From: Bacteroidota bacterium
GTDB taxonomy: Bacteria; Bacteroidota; Bacteroidia; Flavobacteriales_D; Sanyastnellaceae
Direction of reading: 5' to 3'
NCBI GenBank assembly: GCA_002746975.1
Contig: NVXE01000002.1
Coordinates: 1-64,000, forward strand
DNA: 64,000 nt
Shown here in pieces: positions 1-9,189 of the stretch. Within the stretch, counting starts at the first letter, position 1; every line of letters begins with the position of its first letter. A program made the translations under genes and the position numbers. A model generated the notes under the pieces. The model was given only the letters and a program-made list of their open reading frames with translations. It searched no databases and was not told the origin of the DNA.

Positions 1-256
1 CCACATACTCCACACTCATCAACAACAGCACAAGAGCCATCATCTTGAGTAGCAGTCATGTCGTAGTTACAAGCAGTAGAATCCATACATCCTAGAATCT
101 CAGCGTCATCACATACTCCGTTACCATCGACGTCAGCTGCACAAGCTCCACCACATACTCCTAGAGCATCAAGTTGGTTGCCATTACAGTCACAGTCTCC
201 AGCAGGAATGCCAGTACCTCCACATACTCCACACTCATCGAGAACAGTACAAGTAC
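1..256 (-). repeat. Distant near-identical copy of the segment at 1378-1633
   Basis: Bases 1-256 and 1378-1633 align without gaps by eye, with only scattered single-base differences (roughly 95% identity). They encode the same run of DECGVCGG, a GIPAGDCDCNGNQLDALGVC stretch and a DVDGNGVCD motif. A copy of the duplicated domain A lies between them. Confidence 0.8.
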
Positions 257-2354
257 CGTCATCTAAATTTGCAGCAGAATCATAGTTACAAGCTGTAGAA
301 TCTGTACAACCACTTACAGTTGATATACAAGACCCATCATCGTAAACAGCTGCAGGATCGTAATTAGAGGCTGTACTATCTGTACATCCACATGCATTAC
401 TCGGCCCAGTAGATCCACCAGAGGTGAAAGTACCAGCTCCAGAAAAGTCAATGCTAACTTGTTGTTGGTCAGCTCCTATTCCTAGAGGGAAAACTTGGAA
501 ATTAATTGTTCCATCGACTGTACCCGCAGTTGTAATCTGCATAACCAAAACTCTCAATGTTGATGGGTCTGGTAAAGCATTCGTTGCAGTATTAAGAACA
601 TACCATGACGCTCCTGTTAAAGTATTAACATTTAATCCAGTTCCTCCGTTAACGAAGTAATCGCTCACTGTAGGTGATAGAGCAATATCTTCAACAAGAG
701 ATGGGTCAGCAGCTCCTCCTGTAGCTGGACCGTCAAGACCAATAGTTGCGTATGAATCATCCGCCATATCAGGGAAAAAGGCCAAAAATACTGGACTTAT
801 TCCAGAAGCACTCCAACTTGAATTTGCTGCACTATTAAAAATTCCAGCAGGTGTATTTACTATTAAGTTTTCTTGATCATTACCATAAACAGCACTGAAT
901 TTATCCGTTGCATCAGTCAAATTAACATAGAAACGATAAATAGAACTACCCGCAACATAAGCTGATGGAGCACCTTCAACAGTTAATGTATATGGACTAG
1001 CAGCAGGACCTCCTCCTCCTCCACAAGAGCAGAAGTCACAAGAACCATCTTCCTGAGTAGCAGAACTATTGTAGTTACATGCGTTCGTATCCATACAACC
1101 AAGTACTTCAGCATTATCACATACTCCGTTGCCATCAACGTCAGCTACACAACTACCAGCACATACTCCTAAAGCATCAAAACCAGCACAAGAACCATCG
1201 TCTTGAGTAGCAGCCATATTGTAGTTACAAGCAGTAGAATCCATACATCCTAGAATCTCAGCGTTATCACATACTCCGTTACCGTCTACGTCAGCTGCAC
1301 AAGCTCCACCACATACTCCAAGAGCATCGAGTTGGTTGCCGTTACAGTCACAGTCTCCAGCAGGGATGCCAGTACCTCCACATACTCCACACTCATCAAC
1401 GACAGCACAAGAGCCGTCATCTTGAGTAGCAGTCATATCGTAGTTACAAGCAGTAGAATCCATACATCCTAGAATCTCAGCGTTATCACATACTCCGTTA
1501 CCATCAACGTCAGCTGCACAAGCTCCACCACATACTCCTAGAGCATCGAGTTGGTTGCCGTTACAGTCACAGTCTCCAGCAGGTATGCCAGTACCTCCAC
1601 ATACTCCACACTCATCAAGAACAGCACAAGTACCATCATCTAAAGTAGCAGCAGCATCATAGTTACAAGCAGTCATATCTGTACAACCGAGGACATCTGC
1701 AGGAGCACCTCCAGCAGTGAATGTTCCAGCACCGTTAAATGGAATACTAATTTGTTGTTGATCAGCACCTACTCCAAGAGGGAATACTTGGAAGTTGATT
1801 ATTCCATCAACTGTACCAGGAGTTGTAATTTGCATGATAACCACCCTAAGGTTTGCATCTGGCAAAGCATTAGCGGCAGTGTTTAGAACATACCATGAAC
1901 CTCCTGTTAAGGTATTCACACTAAGGTTAGTGCCTCCATTTACAAAATAACTACTAATAGTTGGCAATAAATTTGCATCTTCAACAAGAGAAGGATCGGC
2001 ATCTGTACCTGAGGCAGGACCGTCAAGTCCAATAGTTGCATATGTATCCTCTGCCATATCTGGAAATACTCCTAGAAATAATGGGCTTAAACCTGAAGCA
2101 CTCCAACCTGCGTTGTAAATGCTATTGAACGTACCACTAGGGGTATTTATAATCAAGTTTTCTTGATCATTACCATATACGGCACTGAATTTGTCCGTAG
2201 CATCGGCCATATTCACATAGAAACGGTATATAGTATGTCCTGGTGTGAATGCTGCTGGAGCACTCTCAACAGTCAGTGAATACTGAGCTGAAACGCTTGT
2301 TAGCATTGTACAGGATAGGAGGGCCATAAAGGCAAGGCAAATATTCTTACGCAT
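1..2354 (-). CDS. Secreted Cys-rich repeat protein with duplicated N-terminal domain (3' end outside window)
   Basis: The reading frame is open for 784 codons from ATG at 2354 to the window edge, so the C-terminus is missing. Residues 1-23 form a signal peptide (MRKNICLAFMALLSC... ending SVSAQ). Domain A (about 24-215) is followed by Cys-rich repeats (about 221-445), a second copy of domain A (about 448-650) and more Cys repeats to the edge. The repeats carry GCMDSTACNYD, DDGSC, DECGVCGG and DVDGNGVCDNAE motifs; the last resembles an acidic Ca2+-binding loop. This module type is common in secreted Flavobacteriales proteins, often ahead of a T9SS sorting domain, which would lie beyond the window here. 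I do not recognise domain A. Surface location is inferred; an adhesive or structural role is only a guess. Confidence 0.88.
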   Translation of the reverse strand, partial: MRKNICLAFMALLSCTMLTSVSAQYSLTVESAPAAFTPGHTIYRFYVNMADATDKFSAVYGNDQENLIINTPSGTFNSIYNAGWSASGLSPLFLGVFPDMAEDTYATIGLDGPASGTDADPSLVEDANLLPTISSYFVNGGTNLSVNTLTGGSWYVLNTAANALPDANLRVVIMQITTPGTVDGIINFQVFPLGVGADQQQISIPFNGAGTFTAGGAPADVLGCTDMTACNYDAAATLDDGTCAVLDECGVCGGTGIPAGDCDCNGNQLDALGVCGGACAADVDGNGVCDNAEILGCMDSTACNYDMTATQDDGSCAVVDECGVCGGTGIPAGDCDCNGNQLDALGVCGGACAADVDGNGVCDNAEILGCMDSTACNYNMAATQDDGSCAGFDALGVCAGSCVADVDGNGVCDNAEVLGCMDTNACNYNSSATQEDGSCDFCSCGGGGGPAASPYTLTVEGAPSAYVAGSSIYRFYVNLTDATDKFSAVYGNDQENLIVNTPAGIFNSAANSSWSASGISPVFLAFFPDMADDSYATIGLDGPATGGAADPSLVEDIALSPTVSDYFVNGGTGLNVNTLTGASWYVLNTATNALPDPSTLRVLVMQITTAGTVDGTINFQVFPLGIGADQQQVSIDFSGAGTFTSGGSTGPSNACGCTDSTASNYDPAAVYDDGSCISTVSGCTDSTACNYDSAANLDDGTCTVLDECGVCGGTGIPAGDCDCNGNQLDALGVCGGACAADVDGNGVCDDAEILGCMDSTACNYDMTATQDDGSCAVVDECGVC
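1190..1633 (-). repeat. Tandem 219-bp coding repeats (73-residue Cys module)
   Basis: The same segment (for example gtagttacaagcagtagaat) recurs at 1221 and 1440, giving a 219-bp period, exactly 73 codons. A third copy begins near 63, offset 1377 bp (459 codons) from the 1440 copy. The copies sit in frame in the Cys-rich protein and differ mainly by scattered substitutions. Confidence 0.85.
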
Positions 2355-2391
2355 GATTTTTAGAAAATTTTACTGCATAAATATACGACAA

Positions 2392-2444
2392 GTCGACGAA
2401 ATAGATACAATAATCAGTAAAAAACTTTTATTCGTCGACGAAAT
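2392..2444. promoter_or_regulatory. Paired gtcgacgaaat sites in divergent intergenic region
   Basis: The 11-mer gtcgacgaaat occurs at 2392-2402 and again at 2434-2444, 42 bp apart (about four helical turns). The second copy is part of a perfect 12-bp palindrome, ttcgtcgacgaa, at 2431-2442. The sites lie between the Cys-repeat gene (-) and ffh (+), where an operator could act on either. The rest of 2355-2525 is AT-rich and I saw no clear promoter in it. Function is inferred from spacing and symmetry only. Confidence 0.35.
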
Positions 2445-2525
2445 TAACTAACTCGTCCCTTCATGTAGCTTCGTTACAGAGTAATATGTAACTTCGCATT
2501 TTTATAAAAAATTTGGTTAAAAACA

Positions 2526-3854
2526 ATGTTTGACAACTTACAAGAGCGGTTCGAGAGAGCTTTTAAAGTCCTAAAGGGACATGGCCAAATAACTGAAGTT
2601 AACGTTAGCGAAACTTTGAAAGAAGTTAGAAAGGCCCTATTGGATGCTGATGTTGACTTTAAAACTGCAAAGGATTTTATTAAAAGGGTAAAAGAAAAAG
2701 CACTCGGGCAACAGGTTTTGACTGCTTTGAAACCGGGACAATTACTTATTAAAATAACTCAGGAGGAACTTACGGAGTTAATGGGTAAGGCTGCGGCTCC
2801 ATTAGAACTAAGCTCTAAGCCTACTATAATACTTCTTGCCGGGCTTCAAGGTGCAGGAAAGACAACACATGCGGGTAAACTAGGTAAATACATAGTCGAT
2901 AAGGGTAAAAAGACTCTATTAGTTGCTTGCGATGTTTATAGGCCTGCAGCTGTTGACCAACTTAAAGTCGTGGGAAAATCAGTTGGAGTTGAAGTCTACT
3001 CCGAGCCTGGGGTGGTTGATGCAATAGGTATTGCTGAGAGAGGTGTAAAGCATGCTAAGAAGGAAGGTTTCGGAGCAGTTATTGTTGATACTGCCGGACG
3101 TTTGGCTGTGGACGAGGATATGATGGATGAAATAGAGAATATTAGCAACTCTATTCAACCACATGAAACTCTATTTGTGGTCGATGCTATGACAGGTCAA
3201 GACGCTGTCTTAACGGCTAAGGCATTTAACGATAGAACTAACTTTACTGGAGTAATCCTTACGAAATTAGATGGAGATGCACGTGGTGGAGCAGCTCTAT
3301 CAATCTTCAGTATTGTAGGAAAGCCGATTAAATTCGTCGGTGTAGGAGAGAAAATGGATGCTCTCGAAATATTCCACCCTAATCGCATGGCGGAGCGGAT
3401 TCTTGGAATGGGTGATGTTGTAACCCTTGTTGAAAGAGCTCAGCAAGTTGTAGATGAGAAGGAAGCAAAGAGAATTGAGGATAAGATTCGGAAGAATAAA
3501 TTTGATCTGGAAGATTTTTTAGGCCAAATCCAGCAAATTCGTAAAATGGGTAACGTTAAGGATTTATTAGGAATGATGCCAGGAATGGGAAAAGCATTAA
3601 GAGGTATAGATATTGATGATAATGCATTTAATCAAGTTGAAGCAATAATTAGATCTATGACTCCTTCTGAAAGGGCAGCGCCAAGGAGTTTGGACTTGAG
3701 TAGAAAAAAGAGGATAGCACGAGGAAGTGGTACTAAAATTGAAGAAGTTAATAAATTGCTTAAGCAATTTGAAGACATGCGAAAAGTGATGTCAATGATG
3801 AATAAAGGTGGAGGTAAGGGAAGAATTCCTATGCCTGGAATGAGAAGAGGATGA
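2526..3854 (+). CDS. ffh: Signal recognition particle protein Ffh (SRP54 GTPase)
   Basis: Cytoplasmic GTPase that binds signal sequences and 4.5S RNA and delivers ribosomes to FtsY. The 442-residue length is typical. The N-domain helical bundle (1-95) is followed by the G domain, with G1 GLQGAGKTT at 106-114, DTAGR at 188-192 and TKLDGDARGG from 246. The Met-rich M domain (about 325-442) carries the RNA-binding SRKKRIARGSGT helix and a GMMPGMG finger loop. Its stop overlaps the folD start (ATGA), so the two genes are probably cotranscribed, with ribD and the transporter gene following. Start is the first ATG, matching the family N-terminus MFDNLQERF. Confidence 0.98.
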   Translation: MFDNLQERFERAFKVLKGHGQITEVNVSETLKEVRKALLDADVDFKTAKDFIKRVKEKALGQQVLTALKPGQLLIKITQEELTELMGKAAAPLELSSKPTIILLAGLQGAGKTTHAGKLGKYIVDKGKKTLLVACDVYRPAAVDQLKVVGKSVGVEVYSEPGVVDAIGIAERGVKHAKKEGFGAVIVDTAGRLAVDEDMMDEIENISNSIQPHETLFVVDAMTGQDAVLTAKAFNDRTNFTGVILTKLDGDARGGAALSIFSIVGKPIKFVGVGEKMDALEIFHPNRMAERILGMGDVVTLVERAQQVVDEKEAKRIEDKIRKNKFDLEDFLGQIQQIRKMGNVKDLLGMMPGMGKALRGIDIDDNAFNQVEAIIRSMTPSERAAPRSLDLSRKKRIARGSGTKIEEVNKLLKQFEDMRKVMSMMNKGGGKGRIPMPGMRRG

Positions 3855-4738
3855 TGGGTAATATTCTAGATGGAAAACAGACCTCTTTAGATCTCCAAGA
3901 CGAAATAGCTCGAAAGGTTAAATCAATAACTGCATCTGGTGGAAAGAAGCCACACCTTGCAGCTGTGCTTATAGGTAATGATGCAGCAAGTAAAGCATAT
4001 GTTGGTCATAAAATAAAGGCTTGTGCAAAAGCAGGTTTTGAAAGTACCATTATCAGCAGGGATTCTAATATTAGCCAAACAGAGCTTTTACAAATAGTTG
4101 CTGAATTAAATTGTGATGAATCTATAGATGGGTTTATTGTTCAACTACCCCTACCCGATCATTTAAACTCGGATGAGGTTTTACAAGCTGTGAGTATAGA
4201 GAAAGATGTAGATGGTTTTCATCCTGAAAGTGTAGGAAGAATGGCATTGGGATTACCTGGGTTTTTGCCCGCAACTCCAGCTGGAATATTGACCCTTTTA
4301 AAAAGATATAGAATAAAGACTAACGGAATGCATGCAGTAATTGTGGGGCGTAGTGATATCGTTGGGAATCCTATTGCTGCACTGTTGAGAAAAAATGCTG
4401 ATCCCGGAAATTGTACCGTTACTCAATGTCACAGTAGAACTATTAATTTACGTGATCACACACTTCGCGCTGACATTTTAATTGTCGCAGTAGGTAAGCC
4501 TAACTTTATTACATCGGACATGGTAAAGGAAGGAGCTGTAGTTATAGATGTGGGGATAAATAGAATTGATGATCCTTCTCGCAAATCGGGAGCACGTTTG
4601 ACTGGTGATGTCGATTTTGAACATGTTGCGCCTAAATGTAGTTGGATTACACCAGTTCCAGGAGGTGTAGGACCTATGACTATTGCATCACTTCTAGAAA
4701 ACACATTACAAGCATCACTTTCAAATGCAAAATCTTGA
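3851..4738 (+). CDS. folD: Bifunctional methylenetetrahydrofolate dehydrogenase/cyclohydrolase FolD
   Basis: Interconverts 5,10-methylene-, methenyl- and 10-formyl-tetrahydrofolate for purine and fMet-tRNA synthesis, in the cytoplasm. The 295-residue length is normal. Visible features: catalytic Tyr50/Lys54 in AYVGHKIKAC; VQLPLPDHL from 97; DVDGFHP at 119-125; the NADP-binding GRSDIVGNP at 166-174; and the C-terminal TPVPGGVGPMTIASLLENT signature. The gene overlaps ffh by 4 nt; a second ATG at 3854 is also possible. Its 3' end overlaps ribD by 14 nt, which suggests translational coupling. Confidence 0.97.
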   Translation: MMGNILDGKQTSLDLQDEIARKVKSITASGGKKPHLAAVLIGNDAASKAYVGHKIKACAKAGFESTIISRDSNISQTELLQIVAELNCDESIDGFIVQLPLPDHLNSDEVLQAVSIEKDVDGFHPESVGRMALGLPGFLPATPAGILTLLKRYRIKTNGMHAVIVGRSDIVGNPIAALLRKNADPGNCTVTQCHSRTINLRDHTLRADILIVAVGKPNFITSDMVKEGAVVIDVGINRIDDPSRKSGARLTGDVDFEHVAPKCSWITPVPGGVGPMTIASLLENTLQASLSNAKS

Positions 4739-5810
4739 AGAAGACGAGTATTGGATGCAGAGGGCACTTGATCTTGCTGAGTTAGGAAGTAATACAACTT
4801 TGCCAAATCCGATGGTCGGATGTGTTATAGTTATAGATGGAGAATTAATTGCTGAGGGTTGGCACATGAAATTTGGGGAGGCACATGCAGAGGTAAATGC
4901 CTTAAATAAAATTAAACACCTCTCTCCCACTACTCTTAAAAAAGCAACGGTGTATGTAACTCTCGAGCCATGTAGTCATTTCGGGAAAACCCCACCTTGT
5001 GCCGACTTACTTATTTTTAGAGGAGTTGGAAGAGTTGTTACTTCTATGGAAGACCCTAACCCCAAAGTCAGTGGACGAGGCCATAAAAGATTGAAAGATG
5101 CAGGGATTACTGTTAAATGTGGCGTTTTAGAGAAGAAAGCAATGTTTTTAAACAGGAAATTCATAGCAATTCAATCATTTACTAAACCCAGACCTTACAT
5201 CGTTTTGAAATGGGCTCAGAGTCAAGATGGATTTATAGATACTGAAATAGATGCTGAGTCTGGACGAGGAGGCTACGCAATAACAGGAAAAGAAGTGAAA
5301 GATGAAGTTCATAAACTTCGTGCTGAAAACAACGGGATATTAATCGGCAACAGAACTGCAATAGTAGATAATCCATCCTTAACTGTTAGAGAAATAGGAG
5401 GAGTCAATCCAACACGAATTATAATTGACCCTGAATTAAGAGTAGATATTGAAACTCTTAAAATGAAAGATAAGGATGGAGTCACATTAATTCTATGTTC
5501 AGAAAAGGCAATAACGGAGTATGATTACGACCAAGTGAAAATTCTTCCTTGGCTAGATTTAGAAATGGAAGTTTGGCTTTGTAAGCTTAAAGAAGAAGAA
5601 GGTATAAACAGCTTGCTCGTTGAAGGTGGAGCGACAACTCACTCTAAATTTATTAATCTTGGGCTATATGATGAGATTATTGTCTTTTCAAGTCAATTTA
5701 AACTTTATCGAGGTTTACCCGCTCCAAAATTTCCAGAAGTAAATAGTGGAAAAGTTGAAATATCGCAAGTCGGTATAGATGTTAGAAAGCACTACTTTCG
5801 AATATGCTAA
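4725..5810 (+). CDS. ribD: Riboflavin biosynthesis bifunctional deaminase/reductase RibD
   Basis: Deaminates the diaminopyrimidine product of GTP cyclohydrolase II and then reduces the ribosyl side chain, two successive riboflavin steps. The N-terminal deaminase domain has the zinc ligands HAE at 54-56 and PCSHFGKTPPC with Cys83 and Cys92. The C-terminal reductase domain starts near residue 150 (RPYIVLKWAQSQDGFID) and contains LLVEGGATTHS. At 361 residues it is full length. The start codon lies inside the folD 3' end and the stop overlaps the next gene by 7 nt. No FMN riboswitch is possible immediately upstream because the gene is embedded in an operon. Confidence 0.96.
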   Translation: MQNLEEDEYWMQRALDLAELGSNTTLPNPMVGCVIVIDGELIAEGWHMKFGEAHAEVNALNKIKHLSPTTLKKATVYVTLEPCSHFGKTPPCADLLIFRGVGRVVTSMEDPNPKVSGRGHKRLKDAGITVKCGVLEKKAMFLNRKFIAIQSFTKPRPYIVLKWAQSQDGFIDTEIDAESGRGGYAITGKEVKDEVHKLRAENNGILIGNRTAIVDNPSLTVREIGGVNPTRIIIDPELRVDIETLKMKDKDGVTLILCSEKAITEYDYDQVKILPWLDLEMEVWLCKLKEEEGINSLLVEGGATTHSKFINLGLYDEIIVFSSQFKLYRGLPAPKFPEVNSGKVEISQVGIDVRKHYFRIC

Positions 5811-6688
5811 ACCTCATTCTTTGTATTGTATGCACTGGTGGAGTATTCTTAACATTCCGAGCGTTTGAATCTTGGGGAGTAAATAGATACACTGCCATAG
5901 TAATAAATTATGGCATCGCCGCGTCATTAGGCTGGATTCTTTCTGGAGGAACCTCATCAATGGAGGCTGCTTACTCAATGCCTTGGTTTGTTACTACTGC
6001 TATAATGGGAGCTGGTTTTTTATTCCTATTCAATTTAATGGCAAAATGTACTGCCGAACTAGGTGTTGCAGTATCATCTATTGCTTCTAAGCTCAGCTTA
6101 GTAATTCCAGTAGCAATATTCTTGATAATTGATAAAACGGATGTACTTACAGGTATTAAGGCTTTTGCATTAGTCTTAGCACTTATTGCTATAATACTTA
6201 GCTCTAAAGGAGATGACTCCAAACATCTCAATCATTCAAAGTGGGCTTTCTTACTCCCAATAATTATATTCTTAGGCAGCGGTGCTATTGATTTAGTTTT
6301 CGCTTGGTTCAGCACACCAGAATTCATCCCTACTATTGAGCATGCAATGGCTTTCACATCAGTTCCATTCAGTGTTGCTTTTATCTTAGGAATTATTATT
6401 TGGTTTATTAAATACCAAACCTCAACGACTTTTAGACCACCTACAAAACAAGATTTTTACGCCGGAATTTTATTAGGTGTAATAAACTTCGGCTCACTTT
6501 TCTTCTTACTTGGCGCATATGGAACACCTGGGGTAGATAAATCAATCCTAATTCCAGGGGTAAATATTGGAGTTGTTATCTTCAGTACCCTAGCTGCAAT
6601 ATTATTATATCAAGATAAACCAAACCAAAGAACATGGTTAGGAATAGGGTTTGGATGCTTAAGTATAACTGTACTTATGTTTGCCTAA
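5804..6688 (+). CDS. EamA/DMT-family transporter-like membrane protein
   Basis: A 294-residue, very hydrophobic protein with about ten predicted membrane helices in two halves, as in EamA/drug-metabolite transporters. It begins MLNLILCIVCTGGVFLTFRA and has GVINFGSLFFLLGAYG and a final LGIGFGCLSITVLMFA helix. The substrate is not evident. It overlaps ribD by 7 nt, so it is probably cotranscribed, but nothing in the protein itself links it to flavin transport. Family assignment rests on size, topology and general resemblance. Confidence 0.75.
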   Translation: MLNLILCIVCTGGVFLTFRAFESWGVNRYTAIVINYGIAASLGWILSGGTSSMEAAYSMPWFVTTAIMGAGFLFLFNLMAKCTAELGVAVSSIASKLSLVIPVAIFLIIDKTDVLTGIKAFALVLALIAIILSSKGDDSKHLNHSKWAFLLPIIIFLGSGAIDLVFAWFSTPEFIPTIEHAMAFTSVPFSVAFILGIIIWFIKYQTSTTFRPPTKQDFYAGILLGVINFGSLFFLLGAYGTPGVDKSILIPGVNIGVVIFSTLAAILLYQDKPNQRTWLGIGFGCLSITVLMFA

Positions 6689-6719
6689 TTTCCATAAACT
6701 AAACAAAAGGAATAATCTA

Positions 6720-9110
6720 TTACTCCCCTTCTTTTTTAAGAAGTTCCTCATTCTGCTTTGCACGTTGCATAGGATTATCACCTTGTGCTCCATAACGACT
6801 ATATCCATGACCTTTTTGCTTAAACACTTCGAAGCGAGTAGGTTCAGGGCGGGATGGCCAGCTATTGTTTGATAAGTCACAGTCTGCTGTCTCGAGCATA
6901 GGGTCTAAAACTATTCTAATCGCTGGTTTGTTTGTCGCGAAAACCTTGGTGACAGTAGGTTCGCTCATAAGCCATATTTCAGCAGGTATTCTACGAATCT
7001 CCTTCTCTCCATCAGCGAATTCAAATTCAACAATTAGTGGCATAACTAATCCTCCAATGTTTTTAAAGGTAATCTCATAAAAGTTTTTTCCGCTTGAAAG
7101 AAGCTCCTTTTCATCTTCTGAAAGACCATCTAACATTTCACGATACTCTACTCTATCTAGCTCTAGAACTTCATACTTACCAGTAGTTGTGTAGTAATCA
7201 TTTAATGTTGAGTCAGATTCGAGGTAAGTCTCTGGAGTATCAATTAAGTCACGTTCGTGAGAAATATCTTTAGGTTGATTTTCACTAGCCTCCTTATTAA
7301 ACTCAGCTTCTACATCAGGGTTTTGAGTGTCAATTTGCATCCACTTAACCTCATCAAGTGCAATATCTACATGATCATTCGTGTAGAACCATCCTCTCCA
7401 AAACCAATCTAGATCTACTCCCGACGCATCCTCCATTGTACGGAAGAAGTCTGCAGGTGTAGGATGTTTGAATGCCCATCTCCTACTGTACTCTTTGAAA
7501 GCAAAATCAAATAAATCACGACCCATTACTGTTTCACGAAGAATATTCAGTGCAACACTTGGTTTGCTGTATGCATTGGGACCGAATTGGTAAATAGATT
7601 CCGAGTTCGTCATAATAGGTGAAATGCGCTTCTTATCACCCCCCATATAATCGGTGATATCTCTTGCACGACGACGACGAGATGGGTAATCTCTGTCAAA
7701 CTCCTGCTCCGCTAAGTTTTGGACAAAAGTATTTAAACCTTCATCCATCCAAGTCCATTGCCTCTCATCAGAATTAATTATCATAGGAAAGAAATTATGT
7801 CCTACCTCATGAATAATAACTGAAATCATACCATGCTTAGTTCTTTGTGAGTATGTCCCGTCAGCTGCTGGCCTTCCTCCATTAAAACATATCATGGGAT
7901 ACTCCATACCTATCCACTTTGTGTGAACAGAAATAGCTACAGGATATGGATAATCTATTGTGTGTTTTGAATAAGTTTTTAAAGTTTGTGCAACAGCTTT
8001 CGTGCTATACTTTCCCCATAAAGGATTACCCTCTTTTGGGTAGAAACTCATAGCCAGCGGTCGATACTTCCCAACAGGCACTACCATTGCATCCCAAATA
8101 AACTTACGGCTAGACGCCCATCCAAAATCTCTCACATTATCTGCGCTGAATATCCAAGTCTTTAAGCCCTTTTCTTTTGACTGTTCAGCTTCTCTAGCCT
8201 CTTCCTCAGTAACAATAACTACTGGGTGGTCGGTTGTTATTTTTGCTAACTCGAAACGTTTACGTTGCTTCGAAGTCAAGACTGACTTAGAGTTTATCAA
8301 TTCACCTGTTGAAGCAACGATGTGGTCCGAAGGAACAGTAATAGCTACCCGGTAATCACCAAAACAAACAGTAAACTCTCCATTGCCTAAGAATTGCTTA
8401 TTCTGCCATCCTTCATTATCACTATATACTGCTAAACGAGGATAGAATTGTGCTATCGTATAAAGGTAATTATCATTTTCTTCAAAGTGCTCGTAACCCG
8501 ATCGCCCTCCTATTTGCATGCGGTTATTGATGTTGTACCACCAAGAAACACTAAATTTATATTGACTACCAGGCTTTAATGTTCTAGGCAGATCAACTCG
8601 CATCATAGTATTAATTATGGTGTAGTCCAAATCTCTACCAGATTCATCTTTGATACTCTCAATATTAAATCCACCATCAAATGATGGTTCTAGTTTATTA
8701 ACGGTTTTGAAAGACTCACTATCACTCCAAGAGCTCTGTGCAATTTTATAAGAATCTGATGATTTAGCACGAACGTTTTGATCTAACTGAAGCCATAGAT
8801 AACGCAGTTCATCAGGGCTGTTATTTGTGTAAGTAATTACTTCTGACCCATCAATACGCTGAGTATTATCGTCTAAAGTTATACGCATATCATAATCAAC
8901 CTGCTGCTGCCAATATTCGTGACCAGGAGCTCCAGAAGCTGTTCTATAAACGTTAGGGGTAGGAATCTCCGTACCCAACTGGCGAAATAAATTAGTGTTC
9001 GTACGACTAACTTCCTCTTGCTGAGCTGTGAAAGGTGTTGTCGATAATGCGAATATCCCTAGTAAAAGTCCTAGGTTTTTTATACTTAAATTCATGTAGA
9101 TGTATTTCAT
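6720..9110 (-). CDS. Secreted M1-family zinc aminopeptidase
   Basis: Metallopeptidase of the gluzincin M1 clan, probably periplasmic or secreted. The zinc motif HEVGH lies at 434-438, with the third ligand in WMDEGLNTF (Glu457). GMEYP at 401-405 occupies the position of the GAMEN exopeptidase motif but deviates from it. A signal peptide covers about residues 1-29 (LLLGIFALSTTPFTAQ). Length is 796 residues; the C-terminal part has a long acidic linker (about 600-650) and ends Lys/Glu-rich. No T9SS sorting domain is seen. A second ATG at 9095 (MNLSIKNLG) would shorten the signal peptide and is plausible. A TGAATTTG box lies just upstream of the 9110 ATG. Confidence 0.9.
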   Translation of the reverse strand: MKYIYMNLSIKNLGLLLGIFALSTTPFTAQQEEVSRTNTNLFRQLGTEIPTPNVYRTASGAPGHEYWQQQVDYDMRITLDDNTQRIDGSEVITYTNNSPDELRYLWLQLDQNVRAKSSDSYKIAQSSWSDSESFKTVNKLEPSFDGGFNIESIKDESGRDLDYTIINTMMRVDLPRTLKPGSQYKFSVSWWYNINNRMQIGGRSGYEHFEENDNYLYTIAQFYPRLAVYSDNEGWQNKQFLGNGEFTVCFGDYRVAITVPSDHIVASTGELINSKSVLTSKQRKRFELAKITTDHPVVIVTEEEAREAEQSKEKGLKTWIFSADNVRDFGWASSRKFIWDAMVVPVGKYRPLAMSFYPKEGNPLWGKYSTKAVAQTLKTYSKHTIDYPYPVAISVHTKWIGMEYPMICFNGGRPAADGTYSQRTKHGMISVIIHEVGHNFFPMIINSDERQWTWMDEGLNTFVQNLAEQEFDRDYPSRRRRARDITDYMGGDKKRISPIMTNSESIYQFGPNAYSKPSVALNILRETVMGRDLFDFAFKEYSRRWAFKHPTPADFFRTMEDASGVDLDWFWRGWFYTNDHVDIALDEVKWMQIDTQNPDVEAEFNKEASENQPKDISHERDLIDTPETYLESDSTLNDYYTTTGKYEVLELDRVEYREMLDGLSEDEKELLSSGKNFYEITFKNIGGLVMPLIVEFEFADGEKEIRRIPAEIWLMSEPTVTKVFATNKPAIRIVLDPMLETADCDLSNNSWPSRPEPTRFEVFKQKGHGYSRYGAQGDNPMQRAKQNEELLKKEGE

Positions 9111-9189
9111 AGACCAAATTCAACGACTGCAATTTACATTCATTTTACACTTAAGTAATCGAGAAGTATGAGATAAAACATCTTTATCC

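Noticed and set aside
424-660. 78-codon plus-strand open frame
   Set aside because: It is antisense to the Cys-repeat gene, within its duplicated domain, and has no homology-like motif or promoter.
1-1633. Regular repeats that might suggest a CRISPR array
   Set aside because: The repeats are long (219 bp), have no spacers, and lie in frame in a secreted Cys-rich protein; no cas genes are present.
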